Of a stretch of DNA of 64,000 bases, positions 9,660 through 18,992 are shown in pieces (the first letter of the stretch is position 1; each line of letters opens with the position of its first letter). The position numbers and the translations under genes were made by a program. The DNA is from an uncultured Alistipes sp. Its GTDB lineage: Bacteria; Bacteroidota; Bacteroidia; Bacteroidales; Rikenellaceae. The stretch spans positions 3,053 through 67,052 of the forward strand of contig UQYM01000010.1 in assembly GCA_900545315.1 (NCBI GenBank), read 5' to 3'. The notes beneath the pieces were generated by a model. The model worked only from the letters and a program-made list of their open reading frames with translations. It was not told where the DNA came from and did not search any database.

Positions 9660-10252
9660 CCTCTCCTCGCCATTCAGCATTCTGGGGGCTGCGCACCTGT
9701 GCTGAGGTTTCCACATAGCTGAATAAGGTTCTTTGGACCGAGGTGGAGAATAAAAGTGCGGGAGGGGAATAAAAGCCTGAGGACAGAGAATTGGGAATCA
9801 GGAATTGGGAAATCGCTATCAGGAAGCTGGGATTAGCCACAAGTAGGCAGAACAGCGTTCTGGAGCAAGCAGGCTAAAAAGCCCTTTCAAGTCCAATCGC
9901 CCTACCGGCCTTTCGCAATCATAAGGCTGCAAGGCTTGTCAATGCTGCAAGGCCTACCCCTCAACTCGCGATGGTGACAAGGTGGTGAGCGATAGCGACC
10001 GGCATCGATTCATCCATCCGACCAATTGGCAAACAACGAAAAACAGACGATTCACATAGCATAAAACAAGAGGCGCCCCGGAGAGATTCTCCGGGGCGCC
10101 TCTTTGTATTTGCAGCCTCGCCTCGAACGGCACTTTCCAGCTCTTAAGTTTTAAGTAGCGCTTTTCATCTCAAGAGCAGCTCCCAACAAGATCGAACGCA
10201 GGGAGAATGAGTCGTTGCTACTATCGATTGATTCGCTCAGTGGCGTTGGGCG
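9660..10252. other. Gene-free interval
   Basis: No reading frame here looks like protein. It contains short imperfect repeats (GAATTGGGAA twice near 9785-9810, GGCTGCAAGGC twice near 9925-9950) and the hairpin terminator listed separately. Confidence 0.6.
10068..10110. terminator. Strong GC-rich terminator downstream of nhaD
   Basis: A perfect 17-bp stem (10068-10084 with 10088-10104) closes a 3-base loop, with T-rich sequence on the right and A-rich on the left. It lies 145 bases past the end of the minus-strand nhaD gene and may stop transcription from both sides. Confidence 0.85.
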
Positions 10253-11692
10253 CTACAACGCTGCGCCCAACTTAAGCCACTCGATGAATACGAAGACAGC
10301 CGCACCAGCCAAATAACCGGCTAAAGCCATCAACGTAATGTGCTTCATATACCAAGCGAAATTGATCTTTTCGAGACCCATAACCACTACACCGGCAGCA
10401 GAACCGATAATCAGCAAACTTCCACCCACACCGGCGCAATAAGCAAGGAAGAGCCAGAAGGGACCATCCTGCACGAAGTGCTGCATGAAATCGGGATCGG
10501 CTAATGAACCGACCGTTGCAGGATCGACAATCGGATACATACCCATCGCTCCAGCAACCAACGGCACATTGTCGACAATCGACGACATGAAACCGATAAT
10601 CACATTGATCAGATAGATGTTGTGCAGTTTTTCATTGAGGAATTGGGCGGCGGAATTCAGGATACCGGTCGATTGCAGTGCAGCCACAGCCAGCAGAATA
10701 CCGAGGAAGAAGAGGATCGTCGGAATATCGATGTGACGGATCACCTTGGTTACACGATGCTTATCACACTCAGCAATATCGACTTTTTTGCGGTACAACA
10801 GTTCAGTATAGACCCACATGATGCCCAACGCCAGCATGATGCCCATAAACGGAGGCAGACTGGTCAACGATTTGAAAACGGGCACAAACAACAGGCAGGC
10901 AATACCCAAGATCAGCATGGTCATCCGCTCACCGGGGGTCAACACCTGCTCGACGTTTGACATCGCTTTATCTTCCGATCCATCGGATGCAATAGTTCCG
11001 TGCATCATGCGCGAAGCAATCAATACCGGGACCAAAGTCGATACCAAGCTCGGCAACAACAGCGACTCAACCAATGGTAGAGAGGTCACATTCCCCTTAA
11101 CCCACAACATAATGGTAGTTACATCACCGATCGGAGACCAGGCTCCACCACTGTTTGCTGCGATGATGATGATACTGGCAAAAAGCCATCTGTCCTTTTG
11201 CGCAGGGATGATTCTACGGATCAACATCACCATCACGATGGCTGTAGTCATGTTATCCAGCACAGCCGACATGAAGAAGGTCAACAGTGCAATCAGCCAT
11301 AACAAGGACCGTTTATTCCGGGTCGCAATTCGATTGGTAATAATCGAAAAGCCCCCGTGAACATCGATCAACTCGACAATGGTCATAGCTCCGATCAGGA
11401 AGAAGAGGGTTTCAGAAATTTCCCCCAAATGATCTACGATTTGTACTCCGGAGATGAAACGTACACACTGTTCGACCAAAGGCAGGCCTGCCAGACTGGG
11501 ATTATTAACCAGAAACTCATTGAACGCCTCACCATCCATTTGAGGCACTACCAACGGCGACGTAACAATGTACAAGGCCCAAAGAATTCCTCCGGTCAAC
11601 AACGCCGTTGCCGCTTTGTTCACCTCCAATTTGTGTTCCATGGCGACACAGAAGTATCCGACCAGAAACACCGCTACCATTACACCCAACAT
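10253..11692 (-). CDS. nhaD: Na+/H+ antiporter, NhaD family
   Basis: The 479-residue protein has about twelve predicted membrane helices and belongs to the ion-transporter superfamily. Family hallmarks are visible: ISETLFFLIGAMTIVELID near residues 91-109, SAVLDNMTTAIVMVMLIRR near 142-160, and NSGGAWSPIGDVTTIMLW near 180-197, containing the conserved polar residues of NhaD pores. It would expel Na+ (or Li+) in exchange for protons at the inner membrane, giving pH and salt tolerance. Its start is only 9 bases from the start of the divergent lipoprotein gene, so the promoters must overlap the opposite coding sequences or one start is misplaced. Confidence 0.92.
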   Translation of the reverse strand: MLGVMVAVFLVGYFCVAMEHKLEVNKAATALLTGGILWALYIVTSPLVVPQMDGEAFNEFLVNNPSLAGLPLVEQCVRFISGVQIVDHLGEISETLFFLIGAMTIVELIDVHGGFSIITNRIATRNKRSLLWLIALLTFFMSAVLDNMTTAIVMVMLIRRIIPAQKDRWLFASIIIIAANSGGAWSPIGDVTTIMLWVKGNVTSLPLVESLLLPSLVSTLVPVLIASRMMHGTIASDGSEDKAMSNVEQVLTPGERMTMLILGIACLLFVPVFKSLTSLPPFMGIMLALGIMWVYTELLYRKKVDIAECDKHRVTKVIRHIDIPTILFFLGILLAVAALQSTGILNSAAQFLNEKLHNIYLINVIIGFMSSIVDNVPLVAGAMGMYPIVDPATVGSLADPDFMQHFVQDGPFWLFLAYCAGVGGSLLIIGSAAGVVVMGLEKINFAWYMKHITLMALAGYLAGAAVFVFIEWLKLGAAL

Positions 11693-11701
11693 ACTATCTA
11701 A

Positions 11702-12475
11702 ATGAATTTTATTTTGAAAAATTTCTCCTGGATGCTGCTTTTAGGAGTAATTTTGGGTTACTCCTGTTCCCAACGTGTCCGAATGCACGTCAGCCAACCT
11801 ATCGCACAATCAGAACCTCTTGCAGCCTCTTCAGTACAGGTGCTGTCACTCAACGACAGCGTACAGCATGAAGCCGTATGGATCGGATCCCTAAAAATCG
11901 GGGACAACGGTTTTGCCAAAACCGGCAATCTGGACACAACCCTGCGATTGGCACGGGAAGAGGCGGCCAAAGTGGGCGGAAATCTGATCAAAATCACCAA
12001 ACACAAAGCACCAAGCACATTTGGCAGCAGTTGTCACCGAATCGAAGCCGATATCTATCAGATCGACCCCCCGATAGCAATTGCGTCCTCATTACTGTTC
12101 GACAGCACCTATTACCGCCAGGGGAAGTGTGTCCTACATCTTTTCCGCAAAGCGGCGTGGGGTGCAGCACTCTATTACGATATCACCATCAACGACTCTA
12201 TTCTGACCCGATCCGGCAACAACTGGATCGAAACCATTGTTCTCCCGGCCACAGGCGTAACGACCCTCTCTGCTGCCACCGAGAGCAGGTCCAGTGTCAC
12301 CCTAAACCTGCAACCGGGATACCACTATTACATTCGTTGTGGGGTCAACCTTGGTGTTTTGGTCGGAAGGCCGACTCTGGAGGTTGTCGATCCGGAGGTT
12401 GCCAAAGCCGAAATCGCAGCGATCCAGCAAACTGCATCGGAAGCAACACCTACCCCAAACACACCACAACAATAG
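11702..12475 (+). CDS. Uncharacterised lipoprotein
   Basis: A 257-residue protein of no family I recognise. The N-terminus has a signal peptide ending in a lipobox-like GYSC (Cys22), so it is probably lipid-anchored. Residues 60-120 contain a small alpha/beta stretch with the pattern LREEAAKVGGNLIKI (approximately; seen as LAREEAAKVGGNLIKI), reminiscent of small domains that handle redox or heavy-atom stress, but this is weak. The middle is beta-rich and the C-terminus Pro/Thr/Gln-rich. It is followed after 31 bases by a small barrel protein gene, so the two may form an envelope operon. The start at 11702 sits 9 bases from the divergent nhaD start. Function unknown. Confidence 0.7.
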   Translation: MNFILKNFSWMLLLGVILGYSCSQRVRMHVSQPIAQSEPLAASSVQVLSLNDSVQHEAVWIGSLKIGDNGFAKTGNLDTTLRLAREEAAKVGGNLIKITKHKAPSTFGSSCHRIEADIYQIDPPIAIASSLLFDSTYYRQGKCVLHLFRKAAWGAALYYDITINDSILTRSGNNWIETIVLPATGVTTLSAATESRSSVTLNLQPGYHYYIRCGVNLGVLVGRPTLEVVDPEVAKAEIAAIQQTASEATPTPNTPQQ

Positions 12476-12506
12476 CCTGAACATTCATCCCTAAAACTAC
12501 AAACCT

Positions 12507-13316
12507 ATGAAAAAACTACTACTCATTGCCTTTGCTTTAGGGCTATGCTCCACCAGTTTGGGACAAGATCTACTCGTTACGGCCAAAGGCGACACCATAC
12601 GGTGCAAGATTCTATCACAAACCGACCAGCAAATTTTCATTTCAACACTGCAACCGGATAGAACTAAGATCAGTTCATACGTTGCCAAAGACACCATCCA
12701 AACCATCATACCCGGATACTTCGCAAATGGGAACCTTGCTGTCACCCCTCTTGACACGCCACAAACGAACCTTACCCCTCAAAAGAAAAAGAAACGTGCG
12801 GAAGATGGTGTACGATTCGCCATATCGGGCGGTTACAGCGCCCGTTTAGGCAAACTGGCCGAGGGCGTCCCCAGCAGCTACCGCCATGGATTTACCATCA
12901 ATGGTGATCTGGCCGGGTTCTTCAGCGATTATATAGGATTAGGAGTCTTTGCCAATTACAGAAAGTATAGCGAAGCGGATGTTAGCAGTTGGATTGTGGG
13001 ACCAAAACTGCTCATTCGAGTCTATAACCGCACCAAAAACAGTGCTTTGATTCTCGGAGTGGGCCTTGGATACACCACCTATAAGGGACAGCTCTGGACC
13101 TCAAAACTCAATACAGCGACCGGAGCATCATTCGGCTCCACCACAGAGATCGGCTATGAGATCGGTCTCGGTAAAGCTGCCGCCCTGATGTTCAACCTGA
13201 GTGTCGCAACCGCCACGATCGGCACCCTTAAAGCCGACGGCCGGACCTACGATCTGGATCAGAGAGAGAGCCTCAATGCCATTAACTTGACCATCGGTAT
13301 CGTCTTCGGACGTTAG
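12507..13316 (+). CDS. Uncharacterised outer-membrane beta-barrel protein
   Basis: 269 residues with a signal peptide (MKKLLLIAFALGLCSTSLGQ, cleavage after about 20). Residues 21-80 form a small beta domain with the pattern LVTAKGDTIRCKILSQTDQQ, common at the N-terminus of Bacteroidota surface proteins. After a lysine-rich linker (QKKKKRAED) residues 100-269 alternate as in an 8- to 10-strand barrel, ending INLTIGIVFGR, with the aromatic-plus-basic end usual for barrels. Probably in the outer membrane, partnered with the lipoprotein just upstream. Function unknown. Confidence 0.7.
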   Translation: MKKLLLIAFALGLCSTSLGQDLLVTAKGDTIRCKILSQTDQQIFISTLQPDRTKISSYVAKDTIQTIIPGYFANGNLAVTPLDTPQTNLTPQKKKKRAEDGVRFAISGGYSARLGKLAEGVPSSYRHGFTINGDLAGFFSDYIGLGVFANYRKYSEADVSSWIVGPKLLIRVYNRTKNSALILGVGLGYTTYKGQLWTSKLNTATGASFGSTTEIGYEIGLGKAAALMFNLSVATATIGTLKADGRTYDLDQRESLNAINLTIGIVFGR

Positions 13317-13741
13317 GTTGACTGTAAGGTGCCCTATCCGATAGAGAGATCCCATTCAAAGAATGCGGTATAAAATGCTGAATCATAAGAACACAGGCCC
13401 AAATAGTCGGCATCCCATAAGCCGTCTATTCTGCAATACGGGTGTCTTCAGCATAGCATCTCATTGTCAGCCGTATTGGCACCCTGGGATCACTCCAATC
13501 ACAAAAAAGCCTGCAGAGATTCTACAACCACCATATCAGGGGACACTGGGGAACACTCCGGGTACATAACACTAAGCTGATATTGATTGGCTCTATTCCC
13601 TGAAGATACAAACACAACAAAAGAGCGAACCAAACGATAATAACCTTTTGGTTCGCTCTTTTATTGATTTATACCGTATGGCAGGAATGGGCTCTGCTGA
13701 GTTTTTCTCCGAAATGTCAGCCCTCTCCAGAAGGCAGTTCC
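13317..13741. other. Gene-free interval between convergent genes
   Basis: No supported gene. A 68-codon frame at 13363-13569 has unlikely composition. Contains the hairpin terminator at 13619-13662. Confidence 0.6.
13619..13662. terminator. Hairpin terminator for the AlkD-like gene
   Basis: Perfect 14-bp stem (13621-13634 with 13647-13660), flanked by A- and T-rich sequence; about 80 bases downstream of the minus-strand gene. Confidence 0.85.
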
Positions 13742-14410
13742 CTACTCCTCTGGCAGCATACTCATTACTTCCGATGAGAGTTCCTGCAACTGGGGCAATT
13801 GGGAGTCTGCATATCGTTTTGCGATGTCGGTCACCACACGTTGCACCCCCTCCGACAGCATGGCACACCGGCTAAATGCGTTGACGGCTCCGCGAATCAG
13901 CAATGGTTCGGGCTCATGTTCCGACAACATCTGATCAGTCTCATGCAACAAGCTCTTGGTTCGGGCCTCATCACACAACGGACCGCATGCCACACGCAAC
14001 AACATCAACAGCCCTGCATACCGCAAATAGAGCTCATTGGAGGCCAACCAATCCGAAATTTTCTCCACAGCTGCTGTTGTACGCGAGAAGAGATACATCA
14101 CCGTCAGTTCGACAATCTCCGGATTGGTGAAATCCCGGCTCCACTGCTCCACCTGCTCTGCAGTTACGCAGGCCGGATCCTCAACAAACAGCGCTGCCAA
14201 CTTCAGCTCACGCACCTGCTGCTGATACAAAAGCAGTGCAAGAGAGTGGTTGGGACCATACTCTCTTGCAATGTCACGAATGGTCGGCACCGAAACCCCA
14301 TAATTGAGCGGATAGACAATGCCCCGCTCCTGCATGGCTCCGGTTACCGCACCGTTCATCTCGACCTTGAGACGCTTCAAAAGCTGAAGCATCAAAGCCG
14401 TATTATCCAT
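13742..14410 (-). CDS. DNA alkylation repair (AlkD-like, HEAT-repeat) protein
   Basis: 222 residues, almost entirely helical, fitting the PF08713 AlkD-like family found across Bacteroidota. The conserved start of the fold is visible as YGVSVPTIRDIAREYGPNH (residues 37-55), then LLYQQQVRELKLAALFV and repeated helical pairs. AlkD enzymes remove alkylated bases without base flipping; members this divergent may bind DNA or have other roles, so enzymatic activity is not certain. It lies 22 bases after the DUF4831 gene on the same strand and is probably co-transcribed. Confidence 0.8.
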   Translation of the reverse strand: MDNTALMLQLLKRLKVEMNGAVTGAMQERGIVYPLNYGVSVPTIRDIAREYGPNHSLALLLYQQQVRELKLAALFVEDPACVTAEQVEQWSRDFTNPEIVELTVMYLFSRTTAAVEKISDWLASNELYLRYAGLLMLLRVACGPLCDEARTKSLLHETDQMLSEHEPEPLLIRGAVNAFSRCAMLSEGVQRVVTDIAKRYADSQLPQLQELSSEVMSMLPEE

Positions 14411-14432
14411 ATTCTTACAGATTACCAGTTAA

Positions 14433-15461
14433 CTATTTTACTACCGGAACCGGCACCTGGATCACCTCGCCAAACTGATAAACCGGTACGCGACTCTGGG
14501 CCAGCTCACGATTACCATCCAACAGGCGGCAATTGGCAATATCTGCCACACGATAGTAGATCGTATTTTTGCCCTTGCTTTCACCCATTGAACCGCCCTG
14601 AACCTTCATCTCAGGGGTCATCTCCACCAGAATCGGACGTCCCGAAAGATCCGACGAGGGCAACAACCCGCCGAATTCAGTGAAACGACATACGACAGCC
14701 GACGTTTTGCCAGCCTCCGGCACCACGTCATATTCCCGAACAATGGTCTGTTTGAACTGTTTGCCCAGGAAGAGTGCCAAATACTCCTCCTCCAAACGGT
14801 TCAGCTCATCCAGCGCAGCTTTGAGACCCTGACCAAACACGTTTTCACCGGCATTGCCGCTGATCAACTCCATGCGGTTCTTGCGAATCGTAAAAATCGT
14901 GTTGGCTGCATCACGAGCCGCCGATTCGGGACTCTGTTCAACCGTGCTGCGACGATCCACCTGTACTTTAACAAAGCTCGTATCACTATCGATCTGCGAC
15001 AACACTTTTATTTTACCTTTATCCATTGCTTTAGGGCCTGCGGGTACAGCAGGTTTAAAAGCCGATGGCATCGGGGCTGCACCGTCCAGCGGAGCCGCCA
15101 AGAATCCCTCAACTGAGGGGGTATAAAGCTGCATCGGACTTCTGTCGGGATTCTCCAACGTGTAAACTTCATTGGGATCGGCCTCCTGTGCATAACCGAT
15201 CTTTCCGCTCACAATCGTATAGATATCCTTATCGGCCAGCGGCGCCATCACCCCCAGATATTTCTGAGCATAACGGGCATAAGGGCCTTTGCGGATACTC
15301 TCTTTTTCAACCACAACGGTCACCTTCAGCGTGGTACGGGGCAAAGCATACACCACGGAATTGCTGCTGCCCACCACTACCCCTTTGGTAGCCTTCACCT
15401 GAGCCTGCACGCCGACTGCCGTCACCGCCAACAGGCACAATGGAATCAAAATCTGTTTCAT
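14433..15461 (-). CDS. DUF4831-like exported protein
   Basis: Start at ATG 15461 (342 residues), beginning with a clear signal peptide MKQILIPLCLLAVTAVGVQA. The mature part carries the stretch TTLKVTVVVEKESIRKGPYA and repeats of beta structure, which I associate with the DUF4831 family of Bacteroidales. Residues 130-165 are Pro/Ala-rich. Probably periplasmic. No function is known to me. It sits between trmN6 and the AlkD-like gene in the same direction. Confidence 0.75.
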   Translation of the reverse strand: MKQILIPLCLLAVTAVGVQAQVKATKGVVVGSSNSVVYALPRTTLKVTVVVEKESIRKGPYARYAQKYLGVMAPLADKDIYTIVSGKIGYAQEADPNEVYTLENPDRSPMQLYTPSVEGFLAAPLDGAAPMPSAFKPAVPAGPKAMDKGKIKVLSQIDSDTSFVKVQVDRRSTVEQSPESAARDAANTIFTIRKNRMELISGNAGENVFGQGLKAALDELNRLEEEYLALFLGKQFKQTIVREYDVVPEAGKTSAVVCRFTEFGGLLPSSDLSGRPILVEMTPEMKVQGGSMGESKGKNTIYYRVADIANCRLLDGNRELAQSRVPVYQFGEVIQVPVPVVK

Positions 15462-15511
15462 ATGATAACAATTTATAATGTACTTGTAATTGATGAGCCA
15501 AAACTCAATAA

Positions 15512-15519
15512 CAAAGCTA
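15512..15519 (-). promoter_or_regulatory. -7 element for the DUF4831-alkD unit
   Basis: On the minus strand TAGCTTTG fits TAnnTTTG, 50 bases upstream of the DUF4831 start. The -33 region is weak. Confidence 0.4.
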
Positions 15520-15540
15520 ATTAAATTTTGAAACACTTAA

Positions 15541-16308
15541 TCAGAATTTCAGGTAAAAATCACCGGTCAACCTCCGATACGCCTCCGTAAACTCCTGTTG
15601 CCGGTCGGTCTCCATAGTCAGCAGATCACTTTGTAGGGGCATCCATTGACGCCTGAACTCCATCATGATCCGTTTGGGAGGCACGTCCGGTTTGGTCTGC
15701 ACAAGACATTTCCGTACGCAATGCAAACCCCGCACCAAAGCCAATCGCTCCAACAGGCCGCCCTCAGTCACCGGCAAAATAACCGCAAAACGTCCGGTCT
15801 CTGCCAGCAAGGCCCGCACTCCGTCCAACAGCTCCTCGAACGGCAACGAAACGGCATGTCGGACTGCATTGCGTGCCGGATCGGGGGCCTTCAACGAATC
15901 GACAAAATAGGGAGGATTGGACACTATGCAATCATATTGCACCTTTCCGGCCTGATCGGCCACATACTCCTGCAGAGTCATCCGATACAGTTGCAACCGA
16001 TCGGACCAAGGCGATTCCGCAAAATTCCGCAGAGCGTCTTCACAGCTGCCCGGGTCGGGCTCAATGGCATCGATCTGCATATAAGGGGCCCGTTGAGCCA
16101 CCATCAAGGCGATCACCCCGGTTCCGCTCCCAATATCCAACACCCGACCGGACCGACTAATCTCTTCGTGCTCTTGCGCTCTCAACTGCGCTTCATCCAA
16201 CGACAAATCACACCATGCCCCCAACAGCACGCCATCAGTCCCCACCCGCATAGCCGCATGCTCCTGCCAAACGGTAAACTGTTTGAATGAAAAGTAAGGA
16301 TTCGCCAT
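15541..16308 (-). CDS. trmN6: tRNA1(Val) (adenine37-N6)-methyltransferase
   Basis: 255 residues. Opens with the family pattern MANPYFSFKQFTVWQEHAAM and VGTDGVLLGAWC, then the SAM-binding loop VLDIGSGTGVIALM near 55 and the N6-adenine motif SNPPYF near 130. Matches E. coli YfiC/TrmN6, which makes m6A37 in tRNA1(Val). The DUF4831 gene begins 79 bases downstream with its own promoter-like element, so co-transcription is uncertain. Confidence 0.9.
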   Translation of the reverse strand: MANPYFSFKQFTVWQEHAAMRVGTDGVLLGAWCDLSLDEAQLRAQEHEEISRSGRVLDIGSGTGVIALMVAQRAPYMQIDAIEPDPGSCEDALRNFAESPWSDRLQLYRMTLQEYVADQAGKVQYDCIVSNPPYFVDSLKAPDPARNAVRHAVSLPFEELLDGVRALLAETGRFAVILPVTEGGLLERLALVRGLHCVRKCLVQTKPDVPPKRIMMEFRRQWMPLQSDLLTMETDRQQEFTEAYRRLTGDFYLKF

Positions 16309-16684
16309 AATCTCAATTCATACCACCACACTTCTGGTCCAACTGTGCCACAAGAATTTTGTAACACCGCTCCGCCTACTTACTCCACGAGCATCCATAA
16401 AAGGCTGACCGGAAAATTTCGCTTAGCAAGGTACACAATTTCGCCTTAAATTTCTATTTACACAGACACAGCCAGACCGCTGCCCCACTGAATTTTCATA
16501 AAGTCGCATCTTCATTAACTTTTGGTCGTAAAAGAGTTACCAGGGGCGTCAAGTCACCTAACAAGGCATGTAACCGTAGACCATAGCCACATGGTTCTTA
16601 AGGGAGCGCAGGATGTCTTTTTCAATACAAAAAAACAGAGGCGGAAACCCTTTCCACCTCTGTATACTAACCTTACTCTTTCAA
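16309..16684. other. Gene-free interval
   Basis: No supported gene. It must contain the trmN6 promoter at its left end and holds the terminator of the FKBP lipoprotein operon at its right end. Confidence 0.6.
16629..16664 (-). terminator. Terminator of the FKBP lipoprotein operon
   Basis: A 13-bp stem with one mismatch (16635-16647 with 16651-16663); on the minus strand it is followed by a run of seven T. It ends 21 bases beyond the stop codon of the minus-strand gene. Confidence 0.8.
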
Positions 16685-18202
16685 TTATTCAATAGCGTAG
16701 TCCGTAATATCGACTATACCGTAAGTACCGAGATATTTACGCAGATTGCCATATAATTTTACCTTTTGACGGAAGACCTTACCTTCGTTATCCGGAACGT
16801 TCAACGCATCCATAATCGCACCTTCAGGAAGTTTAACCGTAAAACACTCTTCAGGCTTCACCTGATAAGTTTTATCACTCAGCATCAAGTTCGTCTTCAC
16901 TCCAGATTCAACAATAGTAGTCAACGTATCACATAAAGTAGTGTAATCATCGCCCAAGGCAACACCTGCCACATAACCTTCTACCCAAACACCATCAACT
17001 TCTCCCAAACGTTCTGTAACTGCATGGAAAGTATAAGGAAACTGTTTGGTTCCATCACCATATTTCGGCGCAATCATTACATCGAATATAAGTGGAGTAT
17101 ATGGCGGTATAACGGTTGATGCTACCACTGTACTGCTACTGCTCGATGATGATGTGGAATAGGTCGGAAATTGCCCCGATGAACCATAACCGTAAGTCGA
17201 GGTAAAAATAATCTGAGCTGATTCACCATAAAGCATCGATGCCAATGCTGCATCCATACCCACTACAACGGCATTTTCTGACGTCGTACCATCATCCGTC
17301 TCCTCCGAAGCACCGATCTCTACACTCAACGCATCGTAGTGCGTATCATCATAGTATTGAGCCAAATTATGTTTTTTGGCTGTATCTTCGATATTGGTAT
17401 CAAAGACAAAGCCATCCATAAAACGGCCCACATAATAAACAGACACTGTTTCACCATCCTTAACGGTATCCTGAGTCTCTTTACCGTATGAAATATGTTT
17501 ACAATAGAGATTGGTACGTACCGTATCCGAAAGGTTCAAACCCATCTGGGAAACTGCATAGTTTTGCACCAACGAAGCCTCATATTTACTGGGATCCTTA
17601 ATCACTTTGACCAGCTCCAAATCCATGATAACCGGCAGATTCTCGCCTAAAGCATTTTGCCCCTCAAAACCAGATCCATCATAACTGAAACCTGAAGAGC
17701 TATAAGCCAAAGATGACGGTATATACACGCGATATATATCCCCCTCTTTCATCTGACCAAGTGCTAAAAAATTGCCCGCAATCAGATCCATATTGGAGGA
17801 ATAATACAAACTATTGTAAGGGGTATATGGAACATAGTCCGGGATATAATGGGTATAGTACGTAAAAGTACCTTGATGCTTGGCAATCTCCGGATCACGG
17901 GTCACAAACACATTACCCGTCGTCATCTCCCGACCCGTATAGTTGATCATCACCCACTCATCCTCAGCTGTACTGCTATTACTAGCGGTTGGCGTTAAAG
18001 CTCCGGGCTGCGTCGATGAATACAATTTCTCGATGTAAACTCCGCCATCAATTTTTTGAGCATTGGGGGCATTCTTCTCGACCCAAGCATCGAAAGAGCG
18101 TAGACGCTGATCCTCAATAGGATCTTCCTCCTGTTTGGCGCAAGATGTGACCATCAGAGCAATCCCCATAGCAGCAGCGCAAGCGAAAATTTCTTTTCTC
18201 AT
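16685..18202 (-). CDS. Lipoprotein with two FKBP-like domains and an OB-like domain
   Basis: 505 residues. The N-terminal signal ends with a lipobox (VTSC, Cys21), so it is lipid-anchored. Two FKBP-type peptidyl-prolyl isomerase-like modules follow, roughly residues 85-220 (VMINYTGREMTTGNVF, later YRVYIPSSLAYSSSGF and a gap-then-GENLPVIMDLELVKV) and 240-390 (VSVYYVGRFMDGFVFDT, then IFTSTYGYGS, IPPYTPLIFDVMI). The last 110 residues, from VWVEGYVAG to GTYGIVDITDY, look like the OB-fold DUF6359 type. The second module has a Ser-rich insert. Cell-surface or periplasmic chaperone/binding roles are plausible. Five bases downstream of the smaller FKBP lipoprotein gene. Confidence 0.8.
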   Translation of the reverse strand: MRKEIFACAAAMGIALMVTSCAKQEEDPIEDQRLRSFDAWVEKNAPNAQKIDGGVYIEKLYSSTQPGALTPTASNSSTAEDEWVMINYTGREMTTGNVFVTRDPEIAKHQGTFTYYTHYIPDYVPYTPYNSLYYSSNMDLIAGNFLALGQMKEGDIYRVYIPSSLAYSSSGFSYDGSGFEGQNALGENLPVIMDLELVKVIKDPSKYEASLVQNYAVSQMGLNLSDTVRTNLYCKHISYGKETQDTVKDGETVSVYYVGRFMDGFVFDTNIEDTAKKHNLAQYYDDTHYDALSVEIGASEETDDGTTSENAVVVGMDAALASMLYGESAQIIFTSTYGYGSSGQFPTYSTSSSSSSSTVVASTVIPPYTPLIFDVMIAPKYGDGTKQFPYTFHAVTERLGEVDGVWVEGYVAGVALGDDYTTLCDTLTTIVESGVKTNLMLSDKTYQVKPEECFTVKLPEGAIMDALNVPDNEGKVFRQKVKLYGNLRKYLGTYGIVDITDYAIE

Positions 18203-18207
18203 ATGGA

Positions 18208-18753
18208 TTATTTAACAACCTGTTTCACAACAATATCCCACAGCAGCGGCGTATTGGCAGGGACAACGCCCCACGGCTTTTTTCCGTAACCCAGCGATGA
18301 CACCAAATAGAGTTGTACCGAATCCCCTTCATGACATCCGGCCAATCCAATTCTCACCCCCTTCAACAGACGGGAATCGCCCAACGAAACCTCCTGCGAA
18401 GTAAAGGGCCAATACTGTTCCAAATCTGCCAGATACTCCTCATCGACCAACTCTTTGCGGTTGGTGTAGTAGAGCTGGCCCGGACCCGTCGCAAACGAAT
18501 AGACCGCAAAATCGATAATCGCCGTTCCCGAGGCCTCCAAGATCGGAGACGTCGCATAATCGGCTCGATCCGCATTGGCCACATAACGATACACTCCCGA
18601 TACCTCCGTATAGGGATACTGCTGTCCTCGAAGATAATTCTCAATAGAGGTACGTTGTGAAGTCTCTTCGGTATCGTCCTCCTGAGAACACCCCACAGCG
18701 AACAGCATCGTCGTCATCAGCAAGGTCAAAAAACGCCACTTGGTTACATTCAT
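18208..18753 (-). CDS. FKBP-like lipoprotein
   Basis: 181 residues with a signal peptide and lipobox AVGC (Cys22). The remaining domain has FKBP-like elements: GTAIIDFAVYSF, LLKGVRIGLAGCHEGDSVQLYL, SSLGYGKKPWGVVPANTPLLWDIVV. The usual active-site residues are only partly kept, so folding-enzyme activity is uncertain. First gene of a two-gene lipoprotein operon. Confidence 0.78.
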   Translation of the reverse strand: MNVTKWRFLTLLMTTMLFAVGCSQEDDTEETSQRTSIENYLRGQQYPYTEVSGVYRYVANADRADYATSPILEASGTAIIDFAVYSFATGPGQLYYTNRKELVDEEYLADLEQYWPFTSQEVSLGDSRLLKGVRIGLAGCHEGDSVQLYLVSSLGYGKKPWGVVPANTPLLWDIVVKQVVK

Positions 18754-18774
18754 GGTAGCAATGTCTATAGCTTA

Positions 18775-18804
18775 CAAAAGTATATTTTTTTGTCCAAAAG
18801 CAAA
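18775..18804 (-). promoter_or_regulatory. Promoter of the FKBP lipoprotein operon
   Basis: On the minus strand, -7 TACTTTTG (18775-18782) and -33 TTTG (18801-18804) are separated by 18 bases, slightly short of the usual 19-21. The -7 lies about 22 bases before the start codon. Confidence 0.5.
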
Positions 18805-18877
18805 AGAACGCTACACCATATAAAACTCTTTCACGGCTGAAATATTGTACCGCCAAGCTCTTTTTTCTCAAATGCAA

Positions 18878-18912
18878 CAAAAGAGGGATCGACCCCAGTC
18901 AATCCCTCTTTC
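18878..18912. terminator. Terminator downstream of the PiT gene
   Basis: A 10-bp stem (18880-18889 with 18902-18911), with an inner GAC/GTC pairing, flanked by A- and T-runs, 80 bases after the minus-strand transporter gene. Confidence 0.75.
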
Positions 18913-18992
18913 GGTTATAGCTTATATGGGTGGCAGGCACCCTTAGAAGACCTCTCCAACAGATCTCCGCTGGCGATCGTTCCGTCGCATGA

